A DNA stretch of 64,000 bases from Rhodobacter sp. (GCA_027489175.1 JAIYAE010000033.1:186001-250000), one strand, 5' to 3'; positions 1 through 9,371 are shown, counted from the first letter of the stretch. Made by a program: numbers and translations. The notes: generated by a model not told the origin, from the letters alone.

Positions 1-207
1 TTTCATCGCTTGATCCAGCATGACGTCGTCCAATCCATCGCTCCCGCGCCCGATGCGCGGCTTTCAACTTGTTTGGAACATAACGCGGGGGGGTTCAAGG
101 GGAAGGACCCGTGTGACAGCGCATCGCTTTTGCGTGACCGCGTAACTTATGGCTCAGCGCACACGTATAGCCAGTGTACCCTGAACGCCAACCGCTGGAG
201 ATGACCC
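1..207. other. Window edge and upstream region of msrB
   Basis: No complete gene is seen here. On the minus strand an open frame begins with ATG at 19-21 and reads MLDQAMK before running off the edge; it has no clear ribosome binding site, so it may or may not be the start of a neighbouring gene. The stretch before msrB holds a Shine-Dalgarno-like GGAG about 6-8 bases before the msrB ATG. Confidence 0.25.
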
Positions 208-663
208 ATGCACCGCCGCCTTTTCCTTCTGTCCACCGCCGCCCTGTTCGCTGCCCCCGCCATCAGCGCAGAGACGTTTGAGTTCACGCTGACCGAGGCT
301 GAATGGCGCGCCCGGCTGGATGACCTCGCCTATCGCGTGTTGCGGGAGGAAGAGACGGAGCGTCCGAACACCAGCCGCCTCAACACCGAAAAGCGCGCGG
401 GCACCTACCATTGCGCGGGCTGCGATCTGCCGGCCTTTGCCTCAACCACGAAATACGACAGCGGCACTGGCTGGCCTTCCTTCTGGGAACCCCTGCCTAA
501 CGCCATCGGCACACGCGAAGACGGCGGCCTGTTTGGCGCCCGCACCGAAGTTCACTGCCGCCGTTGCGGCGGGCATTTCGGCCATGTGTTCAACGACGGG
601 CCAGAGCCGACCGGCCTGCGCTACTGCATGAACGGGGCGGCGCTGAAGTTTGTCGCAGCCTGA
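208..663 (+). CDS. msrB: Exported peptide-methionine (R)-S-oxide reductase MsrB
   Basis: Reduces methionine-R-sulfoxide in proteins. The 151-residue protein has an N-terminal export signal (residues 1-21) with a twin-arginine-like start (HRRLFLL) and an Ala-x-Ala type end, so it is probably periplasmic, unlike the usual cytosolic MsrB. Structural zinc cysteines are seen as two CxxC pairs (C69/C72 and C117/C120), the substrate-binding GWPSF at 88-92, HFGHVF at 123-128, and the catalytic cysteine in RYCMN (C140). Start is the ATG preceded by GGAG. It stands alone, with a small membrane protein gene downstream. The family call is firm; export through Tat rather than Sec is inference. Confidence 0.93.
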   Translation: MHRRLFLLSTAALFAAPAISAETFEFTLTEAEWRARLDDLAYRVLREEETERPNTSRLNTEKRAGTYHCAGCDLPAFASTTKYDSGTGWPSFWEPLPNAIGTREDGGLFGARTEVHCRRCGGHFGHVFNDGPEPTGLRYCMNGAALKFVAA

Positions 664-755
664 GGCGTTTCGCGCTGACCGGCAGGACTTCAGGACTTTC
701 GCAGGGAGATCCCGGTGACTATCCTCCGCGCAGACCGAACGTCACCGTGGATGCC

Positions 756-1175
756 ATGATCGCGAAAGACCGATTGCTCCCTGCGGCTGCAACCGGCGCC
801 TCTGGCGGTGCGGTCATGCTTGCCATGCTCGGGACGGTTGAGGGCAACGTCCTTGGCTTCATCCTTCCCGCTGTCAGCGGCGCGTTTCTGGCCGGCCTCG
901 CCTGCGCCGGCCTTTTCCGCCACCCAGGCGGAAAGGGCCTTGGCCTTGCGGCACTTGGGGCGGTTGCGGCAACGCTGCTTGGGGCGGCGATTGCCGGGCT
1001 CGGGCTTGGTCTTGTCCTTGGGCCCACCTTCGCCGGGGCATTGATCGCGCCCTATGCCGTGGCGTCGGCGATCCTGACGCAGCCCGCAGTCCTGGCGACC
1101 TGGGCGATCACCATGGCCATCACCGGCTGGCTGTTCCGCCGGACGGCAACGGACGCGGTGCGAAAAAGCGCCTAA
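756..1175 (+). CDS. Small hydrophobic membrane protein of unknown function
   Basis: A protein of about 139 residues made almost wholly of Ala/Gly/Leu-rich hydrophobic stretches, about four membrane segments, with a short basic C-terminus (RRTATDAVRKSA). I chose the ATG at 756; a GTG at 747 is also in frame, and the frame stays open upstream into msrB, but that upstream part looks non-coding. The stop codon overlaps the stop of the convergent J-domain gene. I do not recognise a family. It may be a small inner-membrane protein typical of this group. Confidence 0.6.
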   Translation: MIAKDRLLPAAATGASGGAVMLAMLGTVEGNVLGFILPAVSGAFLAGLACAGLFRHPGGKGLGLAALGAVAATLLGAAIAGLGLGLVLGPTFAGALIAPYAVASAILTQPAVLATWAITMAITGWLFRRTATDAVRKSA

Positions 1176-1810
1176 TCCCGGAAGTACCGGCTGTCCTTCA
1201 ACTGATCCCAGGCCCAGACCACCTCTTGCAGGCGTTCTTCGTCCGACCGGTCACCGCCGTTCATGTCGGGGTGCAGGTCCTTGACCAAGGTCTTGTATTG
1301 CTTGCGGATCTCGGTCTTCGTCCAGGTGTCGCGGGCATCAAGGATCTCAATCGCCTTCCGCTCGGTCGGCGGCAGCTTGCGCGTGGCGGTATTGGCAAAG
1401 GCCGACCGGCCAGGGTTCTGCGTGGCCTTTTCGCCAAGAAGGGACATCGGGTCATTCACCCCCAGCCGCGCCCAGGCATTGCCGTCGCCAAGACGCGAGA
1501 AGGGTTTGGTCTCCCGCTCCCAGAGCCGGTCTTTGTCGAGGAACTTCTGGAACTCCTCATCCGTCGTGCCCTGGAAGAAATTCCATTTCAGGTTGTATTC
1601 CCGGATGTGGTCCTTGCAGAACCAAAAGAACTCATCCAGCAGGTCCGGCGACTTTGGCGCGCGGTAGGCACCCTTTTCCTGACACCCCGGATAGTCGCAG
1701 CCCCGGTCAGACGTCTCGAACGCGCCGGACATGCCGCGACGGCCAGTTTTCTTGCGCTTCTTGTCGGCCGACACACGCAGGTCGAACTCGAAGGGCGGAC
1801 GGTTGTTCAT
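1172..1810 (-). CDS. J-domain (DnaJ-like) co-chaperone with a C-terminal J domain
   Basis: The J domain lies at the C-terminus (about residues 155-212) and carries the HPD signature at 180-182, which in this family stimulates the ATPase of DnaK-type Hsp70. There is no Gly/Phe region and no DnaJ zinc domain, so it is a class III J protein rather than DnaJ itself. The N-terminal half has a Cys/His pattern (C39, C43, C65, H68) that could bind a metal. The gene is divergent from bolA, 71 bases away. A role in a dedicated Hsp70 partnership is known for the class; the client is unknown. Confidence 0.85.
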   Translation of the reverse strand: MNNRPPFEFDLRVSADKKRKKTGRRGMSGAFETSDRGCDYPGCQEKGAYRAPKSPDLLDEFFWFCKDHIREYNLKWNFFQGTTDEEFQKFLDKDRLWERETKPFSRLGDGNAWARLGVNDPMSLLGEKATQNPGRSAFANTATRKLPPTERKAIEILDARDTWTKTEIRKQYKTLVKDLHPDMNGGDRSDEERLQEVVWAWDQLKDSRYFRD

Positions 1811-1881
1811 GGACGGGCCTTTCCGACTCGGGCCAGACAGTTTAGGGCTTTTGGCGGCAGATTGAAGGGGGTAGCGCGGAA

Positions 1882-2133
1882 ATGGCCGTGAAAGACGACA
1901 TCGAAGTGCGGTTGCAGGCGGCCTTCAATCCCACGCGGCTTGAGATCATCAACGAAAGCCACCAGCACGCCGGCCATTCCGGCGATGACGGGTCCGGCGA
2001 AAGCCATTTCCGCATCGTGATCCGCGCCGGCGTTCTGGCCGACATGGCCCGCGTCGCCCGCCACCGCGCTGTTCAGCAGGCGCTGGGGGACCTCAACCAG
2101 CGCATCCACGCCATTGCCCTTGATATCGGCTAA
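1882..2133 (+). CDS. bolA: BolA family protein
   Basis: An 83-residue protein matching the compact BolA fold: acidic N-terminus, the HxxH-like SHQHAGHSG segment near residues 26-34, and the conserved ESHFRIVI strand followed by helices carrying RHRAV. BolA proteins pair with monothiol glutaredoxins in iron-sulfur handling and some act on transcription. The usual length is 75-105 residues, so it is complete. It is divergent from the J-domain gene and ends just before the convergent DUF1963 gene. No glutaredoxin gene is in the window. Confidence 0.88.
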   Translation: MAVKDDIEVRLQAAFNPTRLEIINESHQHAGHSGDDGSGESHFRIVIRAGVLADMARVARHRAVQQALGDLNQRIHAIALDIG

Positions 2134-2136
2134 GGC

Positions 2137-3897
2137 TTAGTTGCCCTCAAAGGTCATATAGGCCCGGTCCCAGCGCCCGGCCTTCAGATCGGTGGGCCGA
2201 ATCCAGAACTGCAGCACGCCCGCATCGCCCCAGTGAAAGCCCGCGATATCGTCGCACTGGAGCTGGAGCAGCAGATAGGACCCCGCGTTAGCGTCGGCCG
2301 CTTCCTGGATACTGTCGGGACAGCCAAACATCTGGTGATGCCCCCGGTCATAGGGCTGACGCCAGGGCCCTTCGACCGCCGCGCGCACCGGCGCGGGCAA
2401 AGTGGCAAAGTCGCGGTCGGGAGCGACGGCCATGACCAGCAGGGTTTCGCGTACACAGTCGGCCATCCGAAGGTGGACGCCATGGGCCTTGTCCAAAAAC
2501 GCCCGGCCCAGCCCGGTCGACATGGTTGTCCACGGGGTCAGCAACGGCGCAAGAACCTGTTGCTCTGCCTCGGTCAGCGGTGTCCAGCGATCCCCGGCCC
2601 GGGCCCACATCTCCATCGTTTCCAATTCTTCGACCAGCCGCCGGATCGCGCCCGGAAGATCTGCCAGCGTGGCGTCCAGCTGCTTCAGCGCGGTTCGTGT
2701 GTTCTCCAGCCTGGCCTGCACCACTTCACGGTCAGGGACGTCCTCTTTCGCCAGCGTTTCAATCATGTCCTGCACGCGCTTGGCATAGCTGGCCTGGGTC
2801 CTGCGCAGCTCAACCTCGGCTTTCGGGGCCGAACCAAGCGATGCCCGCGCCCCGTGCAGAAAGCGCAAAAGGCTGTCGCGGTTCCAGGGGCGGTTCCCGG
2901 TCCCACCTCCCGGCAACAGGTTGGCATCAAGGTTGACCGCGCGCCCCGGCCCCAGGGCTGCCGTCACTTCGGCCGCAAAACCCTCCGGGTCGGTCAGGCT
3001 TGAGGCCCCGACCCGCACCAGACCCATCGCCATCCGGGGATAAAGCCTTTGGTCGGCCTCCGGTTCGCCCCGGCGCAGGGGGCCGCCAAAGCTGTGGTCC
3101 TGCACCAAGGGCAGGGGGCGCAGGGGCTGGGTTGGAACGCCAGGCGCCCGGATATGGACCACGCGGCCCCACCAGTCATCGGCTTCGGGCAGCATGGCGA
3201 AGAAGGCAAGGCTGCCGCTTTCGGGCAGGTCCGGGATCTGCAGATGGGGCCGAAGCCCCGTCAGGTCGATCTGCGCCAGCAGGGTCATCGGCTGGCCCAG
3301 GTCATCCGTGGGCCAGGTTTGCTCTCCCAGCGCGGGCAGACCGCCAAACCAACTGGTGCCGTCCCGAGTTACATCAAAGCCCGGCCTGCGCAGGGCGCGG
3401 GCCAGCACGATCGCCGGTCCGCCATGCAACGCCTCATCCTCTTCGGTCTGCGCTTCCGGATCGGCGCGCGTCAATTCGGCATCGGCGCGTGCCGCCTCGA
3501 CTGATGCCATCACCGGATGTGCGGCCAGATATTCCGTGAACCGGTCCAGTTGCTGCGCCTGCGTCAACAGCGGTGCATAGCGTTCAAGAAGCATAGCCAG
3601 CCAGTTGCTGTCCTCGGTCCTGACCTCGCGCCCTTGGAAGCGGGCGCTCAGGATCGCACGCGCCCTTTCGCGCTCATCGTCCCACATCTGCTCAAAGGGA
3701 TTGGGCCCGGCGGGCGGCTTCGCCTGGGCAGGCCTGCGCAAGACCAGCACAAGCCCGCCGACCCCGACCGCGGCCCAAAGGCCCGCATAAAGAAGCAGCG
3801 TCCCCATCGGGACCGTTCCCATCTCTCGCATCGCGAAAAGCCAGAGGCCCGTCGCAACAAACGCGATCACAAGCCCTTTCTTCAAGGCATCGGGCAT
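2137..3897 (-). CDS. Membrane-anchored DUF1963 protein
   Basis: A 586-residue protein. Two hydrophobic segments at about residues 8-27 and 33-53 anchor it to the membrane. The rest resembles the DUF1963 (YwqG-like) fold: a segment with SWFGGLPAL and EQTWPTDDLGQPM about residues 180-210, LLAQIDL, and near the C-terminus HHQMFGCPDSIQ followed by LLLQLQCDD and FHWGDAGVLQFWI. A helical region around residues 330-430 is probably an insertion. Function of the family is unknown. The start is supported by GGAGGG upstream of the ATG. Membrane attachment is what distinguishes it from most family members. Confidence 0.75.
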   Translation of the reverse strand: MPDALKKGLVIAFVATGLWLFAMREMGTVPMGTLLLYAGLWAAVGVGGLVLVLRRPAQAKPPAGPNPFEQMWDDERERARAILSARFQGREVRTEDSNWLAMLLERYAPLLTQAQQLDRFTEYLAAHPVMASVEAARADAELTRADPEAQTEEDEALHGGPAIVLARALRRPGFDVTRDGTSWFGGLPALGEQTWPTDDLGQPMTLLAQIDLTGLRPHLQIPDLPESGSLAFFAMLPEADDWWGRVVHIRAPGVPTQPLRPLPLVQDHSFGGPLRRGEPEADQRLYPRMAMGLVRVGASSLTDPEGFAAEVTAALGPGRAVNLDANLLPGGGTGNRPWNRDSLLRFLHGARASLGSAPKAEVELRRTQASYAKRVQDMIETLAKEDVPDREVVQARLENTRTALKQLDATLADLPGAIRRLVEELETMEMWARAGDRWTPLTEAEQQVLAPLLTPWTTMSTGLGRAFLDKAHGVHLRMADCVRETLLVMAVAPDRDFATLPAPVRAAVEGPWRQPYDRGHHQMFGCPDSIQEAADANAGSYLLLQLQCDDIAGFHWGDAGVLQFWIRPTDLKAGRWDRAYMTFEGN

Positions 3898-3940
3898 TCG
3901 GAAAATCCCTCCACGGTTATGCTTCCCTGCGAGTAGAGCA

Positions 3941-3969
3941 TGAAAGCGTCATCCAAAAAGGGTTGTCAA
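3941..3969 (-). promoter_or_regulatory. Possible promoter of the DUF1963 gene
   Basis: On the minus strand TTGACA (3964-3969) stands 17 bases upstream of CTTTCA (3941-3946). The -35 is consensus, the -10 is poor. It sits about 45 bases before the start codon. The surrounding 140-base gap between this gene and glcB is less GC-rich than its neighbours. Confidence 0.3.
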
Positions 3970-4037
3970 ATCCTTAGCGCCTGTCGTCAACATATTGATT
4001 GGTATGAAAGATCGCGAATGTCCCAGCGTGGGCACCC

Positions 4038-6191
4038 TTACCCGTGACCCACCTTGACCTTCCGCCGCCAGGCGTGAAGGAGGGGCTCGGTATAGCCCGA
4101 AGGCTGCTCCCGCCCCTTGAAGACCAGATCACAGGCCGCCCGAAACGCCGCCCCGTCAAAGCGCGGTGCCATGGGCCGGTAGGCCGGATCACCCGCGTTT
4201 TGCCGGTCGACGACGACTGCCATCTTCCGGAAGGCGGCCACCACCTCGGCCTCGCCCACCACCCCGTGGTGCAGCCAGTTGGCCAAGGCCTGGGCCGAGA
4301 TCCGGCAGGTCGCGCGGTCCTCCATCAGCCCCACGTCGTGAATATCCGGCACTTTCGAGCAGCCGATCCCCTGATCCACCCAGCGGACCACATAGCCAAG
4401 AATGCCCTGGACGTTGTTGGCCACCTCTTCCGCAATCTCGGCCTCCGACCAGTTGCTCCCGGGGGCAAGTGGCAGGGTCAGCAGCTGGTCCAGCGTCGCC
4501 CGCGGCCCCCCGGCGGCAAGGTGGTCCTGCACAGCGCTGACATCGGTCCGGTGGTAGTGGGTCGCGTGCAGGGTCGCGGCCGTGGGGGAGGGAACCCAGG
4601 CGCAGCTCGCCCCCGCCTGCGGATGCGCCGCCTTCTGCGCCAGCATCGCGGCCATCAGATCCGGCATTGCCCACATCCCCTTGCCGATCTGCGCCCGCCC
4701 CTTCAGCCCGCAGGCCAGGCCGATGTCGACGTTGCGGTCCTCATAGGCCTTGATCCAGGCCTGGCCCTTCATCTCGCCTTTGCGGACCATCGGCCCCGCT
4801 TCCATGCCGGTGTGGATTTCATCCCCGGTCCGGTCGAGGAACCCGGTGTTGATGAAAGCAACCCGGGTTTTCGCAGCGCGAATGCATTCCTTGAGGTTGG
4901 CCGAAGTCCGCCGCTCTTCGTCCATGATCCCCAACTTCACCGTGTTGCGGGGCAGCGACAGGGTATCCTCAACCGCATCGAAGATGGCTGAGGTCAAGGC
5001 CACCTCGGCCGGGCCATGCATTTTCGGCTTCACCACATAGACCGACCCATGCAGCGCATTTCGCGGGCCTTCGGTCTTTTGCAGGTCATGCAGTGCGCAA
5101 AAGGTGGTGACGAAGGCATCCAGCAGCCCTTCCGACACCTCGGCCCCGCTGGCATCCAGCACGGCGGGCGTCGTCATCAGATGGCCCACGTTCCGCACCA
5201 GCATCAGCGCCCGGCCCTTCAGGCTGGCGGGTGAGCCGTCCGGTGCGGTGAAGTCGAAATCGGGTGCCAGACGGCGGGTGATCGTGCGGCCATCCTTGAC
5301 CAGCATCTCTTCAAGATCGCCGCGCATAAGGCCCAGCCAGTTGCCGTAGGCGGCAACTTTGTCTTCGGCATCCACGGCGGCGATGGAGTCCTCAAGGTCC
5401 ATGATCGCGGACAGCGCGGATTCCAGCCGGATGTCGGCAAGGCCGGCCCCGCCTTGGTCAATGTCTTGCGCGCCGATCCGGTGGCCGGGGTCGATCCGCA
5501 GGATGATATGCAGACCGTTGTTGCGCAGGATCACCGCGTTGGGCGCCGCGGGGGTGCCCCGGTAGCCGACAAACTGTGCAGGGTCGCGCAGGGCAGGGGA
5601 AAGCGCGCCGCCTTCCACCTGGTAACCCGTAACCTCGGCATGTGACCCTTCCGCCAGCGGTGCGGCCTCATCAAGAAACGCTCGTCCCCAAGCGATGACC
5701 CGCGCGCCGCGGTCGCGGTCATAGGTCTTGCCCGTCGGCAGGTCGCCCAACGCATCAGTGCCGTACAAGGCATCATAAAGGCTGCCCCAGCGCGCGTTGG
5801 CGGCGTTCAGCGCGTAGCGGGCGTTCATCACCGGCACAACAAGCTGCGGTCCAGGGACCAGCGCAATCTCGGGGTCGACCCCAGCCGTTTCAATCTTGAA
5901 GTCCGGCCCCTCGGGTTCAAGATAGCCGATATCCTCAAGGAACTGCCGATAGGCGGACGGATCATGCGGCTGACTGCGCTTTGTGATGTGCCAGGCATCG
6001 ATCTGGGCCTGAAGGTTGGCCCTCTCGGCCAATGCCGCCTTGATCCTAGGTCCGAAGGTTTCCTGGGCCTGCGCAAGGCCCGCCCAGAACCGATCCGCAG
6101 AGACGCCCGTGCCGGGCAGGGCGGCATCTTCCACGAAAGCCGCCAGACGCCCATCCACCGCCAGCCCTGATTTCATCACCCGCGTGGTCAT
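4038..6191 (-). CDS. glcB: Malate synthase G
   Basis: Condenses glyoxylate with acetyl-CoA to malate in the glyoxylate cycle. At 717 residues it has the length of the single-chain G isoform. Visible landmarks are [18 protein letters not shown], the [16 protein letters not shown] acidic segment, the [10 protein letters not shown]-type strand ([10 protein letters not shown]) and [14 protein letters not shown], all typical of GlcB. I chose the ATG at 6191 (MTTRV) rather than one ten codons upstream. The gene stands alone; no isocitrate lyase gene is present here, so the glyoxylate source could be isocitrate lyase elsewhere or the ethylmalonyl-CoA pathway used by many of these bacteria. Confidence 0.95.
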   Translation of the reverse strand: MTTRVMKSGLAVDGRLAAFVEDAALPGTGVSADRFWAGLAQAQETFGPRIKAALAERANLQAQIDAWHITKRSQPHDPSAYRQFLEDIGYLEPEGPDFKIETAGVDPEIALVPGPQLVVPVMNARYALNAANARWGSLYDALYGTDALGDLPTGKTYDRDRGARVIAWGRAFLDEAAPLAEGSHAEVTGYQVEGGALSPALRDPAQFVGYRGTPAAPNAVILRNNGLHIILRIDPGHRIGAQDIDQGGAGLADIRLESALSAIMDLEDSIAAVDAEDKVAAYGNWLGLMRGDLEEMLVKDGRTITRRLAPDFDFTAPDGSPASLKGRALMLVRNVGHLMTTPAVLDASGAEVSEGLLDAFVTTFCALHDLQKTEGPRNALHGSVYVVKPKMHGPAEVALTSAIFDAVEDTLSLPRNTVKLGIMDEERRTSANLKECIRAAKTRVAFINTGFLDRTGDEIHTGMEAGPMVRKGEMKGQAWIKAYEDRNVDIGLACGLKGRAQIGKGMWAMPDLMAAMLAQKAAHPQAGASCAWVPSPTAATLHATHYHRTDVSAVQDHLAAGGPRATLDQLLTLPLAPGSNWSEAEIAEEVANNVQGILGYVVRWVDQGIGCSKVPDIHDVGLMEDRATCRISAQALANWLHHGVVGEAEVVAAFRKMAVVVDRQNAGDPAYRPMAPRFDGAAFRAACDLVFKGREQPSGYTEPLLHAWRRKVKVGHG

Positions 6192-6312
6192 CCCAGCCCC
6201 CTTGCATACCGTTGCACACAATACCGGTGGAGCGGGTCAGGGGGCAAGCCGGGCCGTGGCGCGATTGCACAGTTCGACCAGAAAACTGCTTCAGCTCAGG
6301 GCGCGGAATAAA

Positions 6313-6379
6313 CTTAGCCATTTGGCAAAGTATGTCTTGCAAGCCGGTCTCTGCTGGCATAGTTAGGGATATGGCTAAG
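6313..6379 (+). promoter_or_regulatory. Inverted repeat spanning the arsR-like start
   Basis: CTTAGCCAT (6313-6321) and ATGGCTAAG (6371-6379) are perfect 9-base inverted arms 49 bases apart; the second arm contains the ATG start codon of the ArsR-family gene. It could be a pair of operator half-sites or an mRNA stem that hides the start. Chance occurrence cannot be excluded. Confidence 0.3.
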
Positions 6380-6724
6380 CATGATCCTGACCTGAACCTG
6401 CTGTTTCACGCGTTGTCCGACCCCTCGCGTCGGATGATGCTGGCGCGGCTCGCCCGGGGCCCCGCGCCGGTGAGCGAGCTTGCCGCGCCAACCGGCCTGC
6501 GGTTGCCAACCGTTCTGCGCCACCTGTCGGTGCTGGAAGAGGCTGGGCTGGTCGCTACGCAAAAGGACGGGCGCGTGCGGTCCTGCCAAATGCTGCCAGA
6601 GGGCCTGTCGCCGATGCGCGACTGGCTGGAAGCGCAGCGCGAAATCTGGGAAGGCCGGCTGGACCGGCTGGACGATTATCTGAACGAAATCATGAAGGAA
6701 TGGCCGGATGACACCCGATCTTGA
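6371..6724 (+). CDS. ArsR-family helix-turn-helix transcriptional regulator
   Basis: A 117-residue protein with the winged-helix core of ArsR regulators: FHALSDPSRRMMLARL, then SELAAPTGLRLPTVLRHLSVLEEAGLV as the recognition region, and DGRVRSC as the wing. No metal-binding CxC motif is seen, so it probably senses something other than a metal or acts through its neighbours. The ATG at 6371 is chosen because the upstream in-frame ATGs lie in non-coding-looking DNA. It overlaps the next gene by 17 bases; ArsR plus AHSA1-like SRPBCC gene pairs are common and the regulator is likely to control the operon. Confidence 0.88.
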   Translation: MAKHDPDLNLLFHALSDPSRRMMLARLARGPAPVSELAAPTGLRLPTVLRHLSVLEEAGLVATQKDGRVRSCQMLPEGLSPMRDWLEAQREIWEGRLDRLDDYLNEIMKEWPDDTRS

Positions 6725-7193
6725 CCCTGAGCTTGATCTTGTCCTGACGCGCGATCTCAATGCCCCGCGCGCCCTCTTGTGGGACTGCTGGACCAAGCCG
6801 GAACATCTGGTCCACTGGTTTGTGCCCAAACCGCACCGTGTGACCGCCTGCACGCTGGACGTCCGTCCCGGCGGGGCCTGCAACACGACCTTTGATGTCG
6901 ATGGCATGGTGATGGAAAACACCGGTGTTTATCTTGAGGTGGTGCCGCAGGAAAAGCTGGTCTTCACCGACACCTATTCGGTCGGCTGGAAGCCCGCGCC
7001 CGAGCCTTTCATGACCGCGATCGTTACCTTTGAGGACCTGGGCGACGGCCGCACCCGCTATACCGCCGTGGCGCGTCACCGGAATGCCGCGGCCTCGGCC
7101 TCGCATCGGGACATGGGTTTTCATGATGGATGGGGCACCGTCGCGACCCAGCTTGAGGCCTATGCCCAAGGGCTGGCAGGAGGGGCGGCGTGA
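6708..7193 (+). CDS. SRPBCC (AHSA1-like) domain protein, first copy
   Basis: A 161-residue protein of the START/Bet v1-like SRPBCC superfamily. The AHSA1/Aha1-C type is seen from LTRDLNAPRALLWDCWTKPEHLVHWF at the N-terminus, RPGGACNTTF in the middle, and the C-terminal helix HDGWGTVATQLEAYA. These proteins hold a hydrophobic pocket; ligands are usually unknown. It overlaps the regulator gene by 17 bases and the next SRPBCC gene by GTGA, so all three should be translated together. Confidence 0.85.
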   Translation: MTPDLDPELDLVLTRDLNAPRALLWDCWTKPEHLVHWFVPKPHRVTACTLDVRPGGACNTTFDVDGMVMENTGVYLEVVPQEKLVFTDTYSVGWKPAPEPFMTAIVTFEDLGDGRTRYTAVARHRNAAASASHRDMGFHDGWGTVATQLEAYAQGLAGGAA

Positions 7194-7642
7194 CCAAGCC
7201 AGAAGATCGGACAATGGTGCTGACCCGGGTAATCCGCGCCCCGGTGGCCTTGGTCTGGGGGGCTTGGATGAACCCGGTGACCTTGCCGCAATGGTGGGGG
7301 CCGGACGGGTTTTCCTGCCGCACGTCCCGGATCGACCTGCGTGAAGGGGGTGAGTGGGTCTTCGACATGATCGCCCCGGATGGCACGGTGTTTCCCAACC
7401 ACCACCGCTATACGCTGGTGCGGCCGCAAGAGCGGATCGAGTACACCCTGCACTGGGGCGAAAACGGCCCGAAGCACGCTGATGCCTGGGCCAGCTTTTC
7501 TGATGAAGCCGGAGCGACCCGCATCACTCTGGGCATGGTCTTCATCACGCCGCAGGAGTTTGAGGACGCAAAAGGCTTTGGCGCGGTCGAACTTGGGATG
7601 CAGACGCTGGGCAAGCTGGCCCGGTTCATCGACGCGGACTGA
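7190..7642 (+). CDS. SRPBCC (AHSA1-like) domain protein, second copy
   Basis: A 150-residue paralogue of the preceding gene: LTRVIRAPVALVWGAWMNPVTLPQWWGPDGF opens the fold and EFEDAKGFGAVELGMQTLGKLARFI is the closing helix. It starts with GTG overlapping the stop of its neighbour (GTGA). Two tandem SRPBCC proteins behind one ArsR regulator suggests either a heteromeric ligand binder or specialisation after duplication; this is inference. Confidence 0.85.
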   Translation: MTKPEDRTMVLTRVIRAPVALVWGAWMNPVTLPQWWGPDGFSCRTSRIDLREGGEWVFDMIAPDGTVFPNHHRYTLVRPQERIEYTLHWGENGPKHADAWASFSDEAGATRITLGMVFITPQEFEDAKGFGAVELGMQTLGKLARFIDAD

Positions 7643-7652
7643 CCGGTGCAAA

Positions 7653-7696
7653 CCGGAAATTTCAAAATTTCCGGACCGGAGCCTTCAAAGGCTCCG
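7653..7696. repeat. Two tandem tight hairpins
   Basis: CCGGAAATTT / AAATTTCCGG (7653-7662, 7665-7674) and CGGAGCCTT / AAGGCTCCG (7677-7685, 7688-7696), each with a two-base CA centre. They lie between two convergent genes and the second runs into the end of the DUF2256 coding region. They probably act as a bidirectional terminator, although no T-run follows. Confidence 0.55.
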
Positions 7697-7867
7697 TCCC
7701 GATTTCTTTGAAGACATCGGGCCCCGCTTGGCGTCGGCGCGGCAGCGGTCAGAGCAATACTTCACCTCATCCCAGACCTTTTCCCACTTCTTGCGCCACG
7801 TGAACGGCTTGCCACAGGTGGCGCAGGTCTTTTCCGGCAGGTCGGACTTTTTCACTCCACGGGGCAT
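7685..7867 (-). CDS. DUF2256 protein, photolyase-linked zinc-binding small protein
   Basis: A 60-residue protein with the DUF2256 pattern: [28 protein letters not shown], giving four cysteines in two CxxC-like pairs (C-x2-C and C-x3-C) that look like a zinc ribbon. It starts one base after the stop codon of the photolyase-like gene and is surely co-transcribed. DUF2256 genes are frequent neighbours of FAD-binding photolyase/cryptochrome genes; the role is unknown. Confidence 0.85.
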   Translation of the reverse strand: MPRGVKKSDLPEKTCATCGKPFTWRKKWEKVWDEVKYCSDRCRADAKRGPMSSKKSGRSL

Positions 7868-7868
7868 G

Positions 7869-9371
7869 TCAAAGGTCCAGGGTCAGTTGGGCTGACGCCG
7901 CTTTGCGGCGCGGGCTGCGGTCGTTCACAAAGCGCGGATCGGCGCGGCTGGCGTGGCGGGTGACGATGCGGGCGGCTTCATCCGCAAAGGTGCTGGTCTT
8001 GCGGGCCTGCCAGATGGCATCGCGCGCGGCGCGGGCGGCGGTGGCGACGTCGATGATCGGCTCGGGGTAGCGGTGGCCCAGAAGGTGGCGGGCGTCGGGC
8101 CATTTCCAGGGTTCCTGCAGGAAGGCATCGGGGACGGATGCCAGTTCGGGCAGCCATTTGCGGGTGAAAGCGCCTGTAGGGTCCTGATCCTGCCCCTGCT
8201 TCACCGGGTTGTAGATGCGCGGGATGTTGATGCCTGTGGTGCCTGACTGCATCTGCACCTGCGGCCAGTGGATGCCGGGTTCATAATCGGTGAACATCCG
8301 CGCCAGATGCTGACCGCTGGCCTGCCAGTCAAGCCAGAGGTGGTAGGAGGCGACCGAAGTCACCATCGCCCGCATCCGGAAATTCAGCCAACCCGTGGCC
8401 CGGACATACCTCAGGCAGGCATCCAGGAACGGCAGCCCCGTTTCGCCCATGGCCCAGGCCTGAAGGCGGGCGGCATCCCTGTCACGCGGGCGGGTGATGG
8501 CGGTGGGGTGCAGATCCCGAAGCTCAATCGACGGCTGGTCTTCCAGCTTCTGCATGAAATGATCGCGCCAGGCGAGGCGGGATTGAAAGCTGTTCAGCGC
8601 GCCACCCCAGCGCCCGCCGGGGCGTTCCGACTGACGCGATGCCGTGGCCTGTGCGACCTCACGCACCGACAGCGTTCCCCAGGCGAGGTGCGGGGACAGG
8701 CGCGAACAGGCACGCTCACCGGTCAGGGGCGAGGACATCGCGGCGCGGTAAGGTTCCCCCCGGCGGGTCAGGAAAGTCTCCAGCAGGTCAAGGCCGCGCG
8801 TGCGCCCGCCAAGCTGGCGGTGCGGGCAAGGGTCATCCGCCAGTTTCAGCGCGCGGGCGGTTGGGATCAGGCCGGGCTCTACCCCCTCAACCGGGCGCAA
8901 GGTGGGCGCGGGCAGCAGGGAGGCGGCCATGAAGCCGTCACGCTGCCGCGCCCAGCCATCGCGGCTGGCCAGACGGCGCACCACGCCGGATTGCGGCAGT
9001 TCGGTCCAGGCGATCCCGGCACCGCGTGCCCAGGCCGCCACCCGGCGGTCGCGCGCATAGGTCCAGAGGTTGCCGGTTTCCTCATGGCTGACAATCCGGG
9101 TGATCTTGTGCTGGCGGCAGAGCCGCTCCAGCACCGCAACCGCGTCGCCCACACGCACGACCAGAGGCGCGCCCAAGCCCGCAAGCGCCTGGCGCAGGTC
9201 GCCCAGGCTTTCGGCCACAAATGCCCACTGCCGGGCCGAAGCGTCGGGTCCGGCCCAAAGTTCAGGCTCGACCACGTAAAGCGGCAAGACCGGCCCCAGC
9301 CCCGCCGCCAGATCCAGCGCGGGATGGTCGTCGGGGCGCAGGTCGCGTTTCAGCCAAACGAGAACATTCAT
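7869..9371 (-). CDS. Photolyase/cryptochrome family FAD-binding protein
   Basis: A 500-residue flavoprotein of the photolyase/cryptochrome family. The N-terminal alpha/beta antenna domain begins [17 protein letters not shown]; the C-terminal FAD domain shows [44 protein letters not shown] and [20 protein letters not shown], the usual FAD/DNA-contact stretches. The start is the ATG at 9371; the open frame reaches 215 codons further upstream but that part is antisense to pepN. It may repair UV dimers or act as a blue-light receptor; sequence alone does not decide. The DUF2256 gene follows directly. Confidence 0.88.
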   Translation of the reverse strand: MNVLVWLKRDLRPDDHPALDLAAGLGPVLPLYVVEPELWAGPDASARQWAFVAESLGDLRQALAGLGAPLVVRVGDAVAVLERLCRQHKITRIVSHEETGNLWTYARDRRVAAWARGAGIAWTELPQSGVVRRLASRDGWARQRDGFMAASLLPAPTLRPVEGVEPGLIPTARALKLADDPCPHRQLGGRTRGLDLLETFLTRRGEPYRAAMSSPLTGERACSRLSPHLAWGTLSVREVAQATASRQSERPGGRWGGALNSFQSRLAWRDHFMQKLEDQPSIELRDLHPTAITRPRDRDAARLQAWAMGETGLPFLDACLRYVRATGWLNFRMRAMVTSVASYHLWLDWQASGQHLARMFTDYEPGIHWPQVQMQSGTTGINIPRIYNPVKQGQDQDPTGAFTRKWLPELASVPDAFLQEPWKWPDARHLLGHRYPEPIIDVATAARAARDAIWQARKTSTFADEAARIVTRHASRADPRFVNDRSPRRKAASAQLTLDL

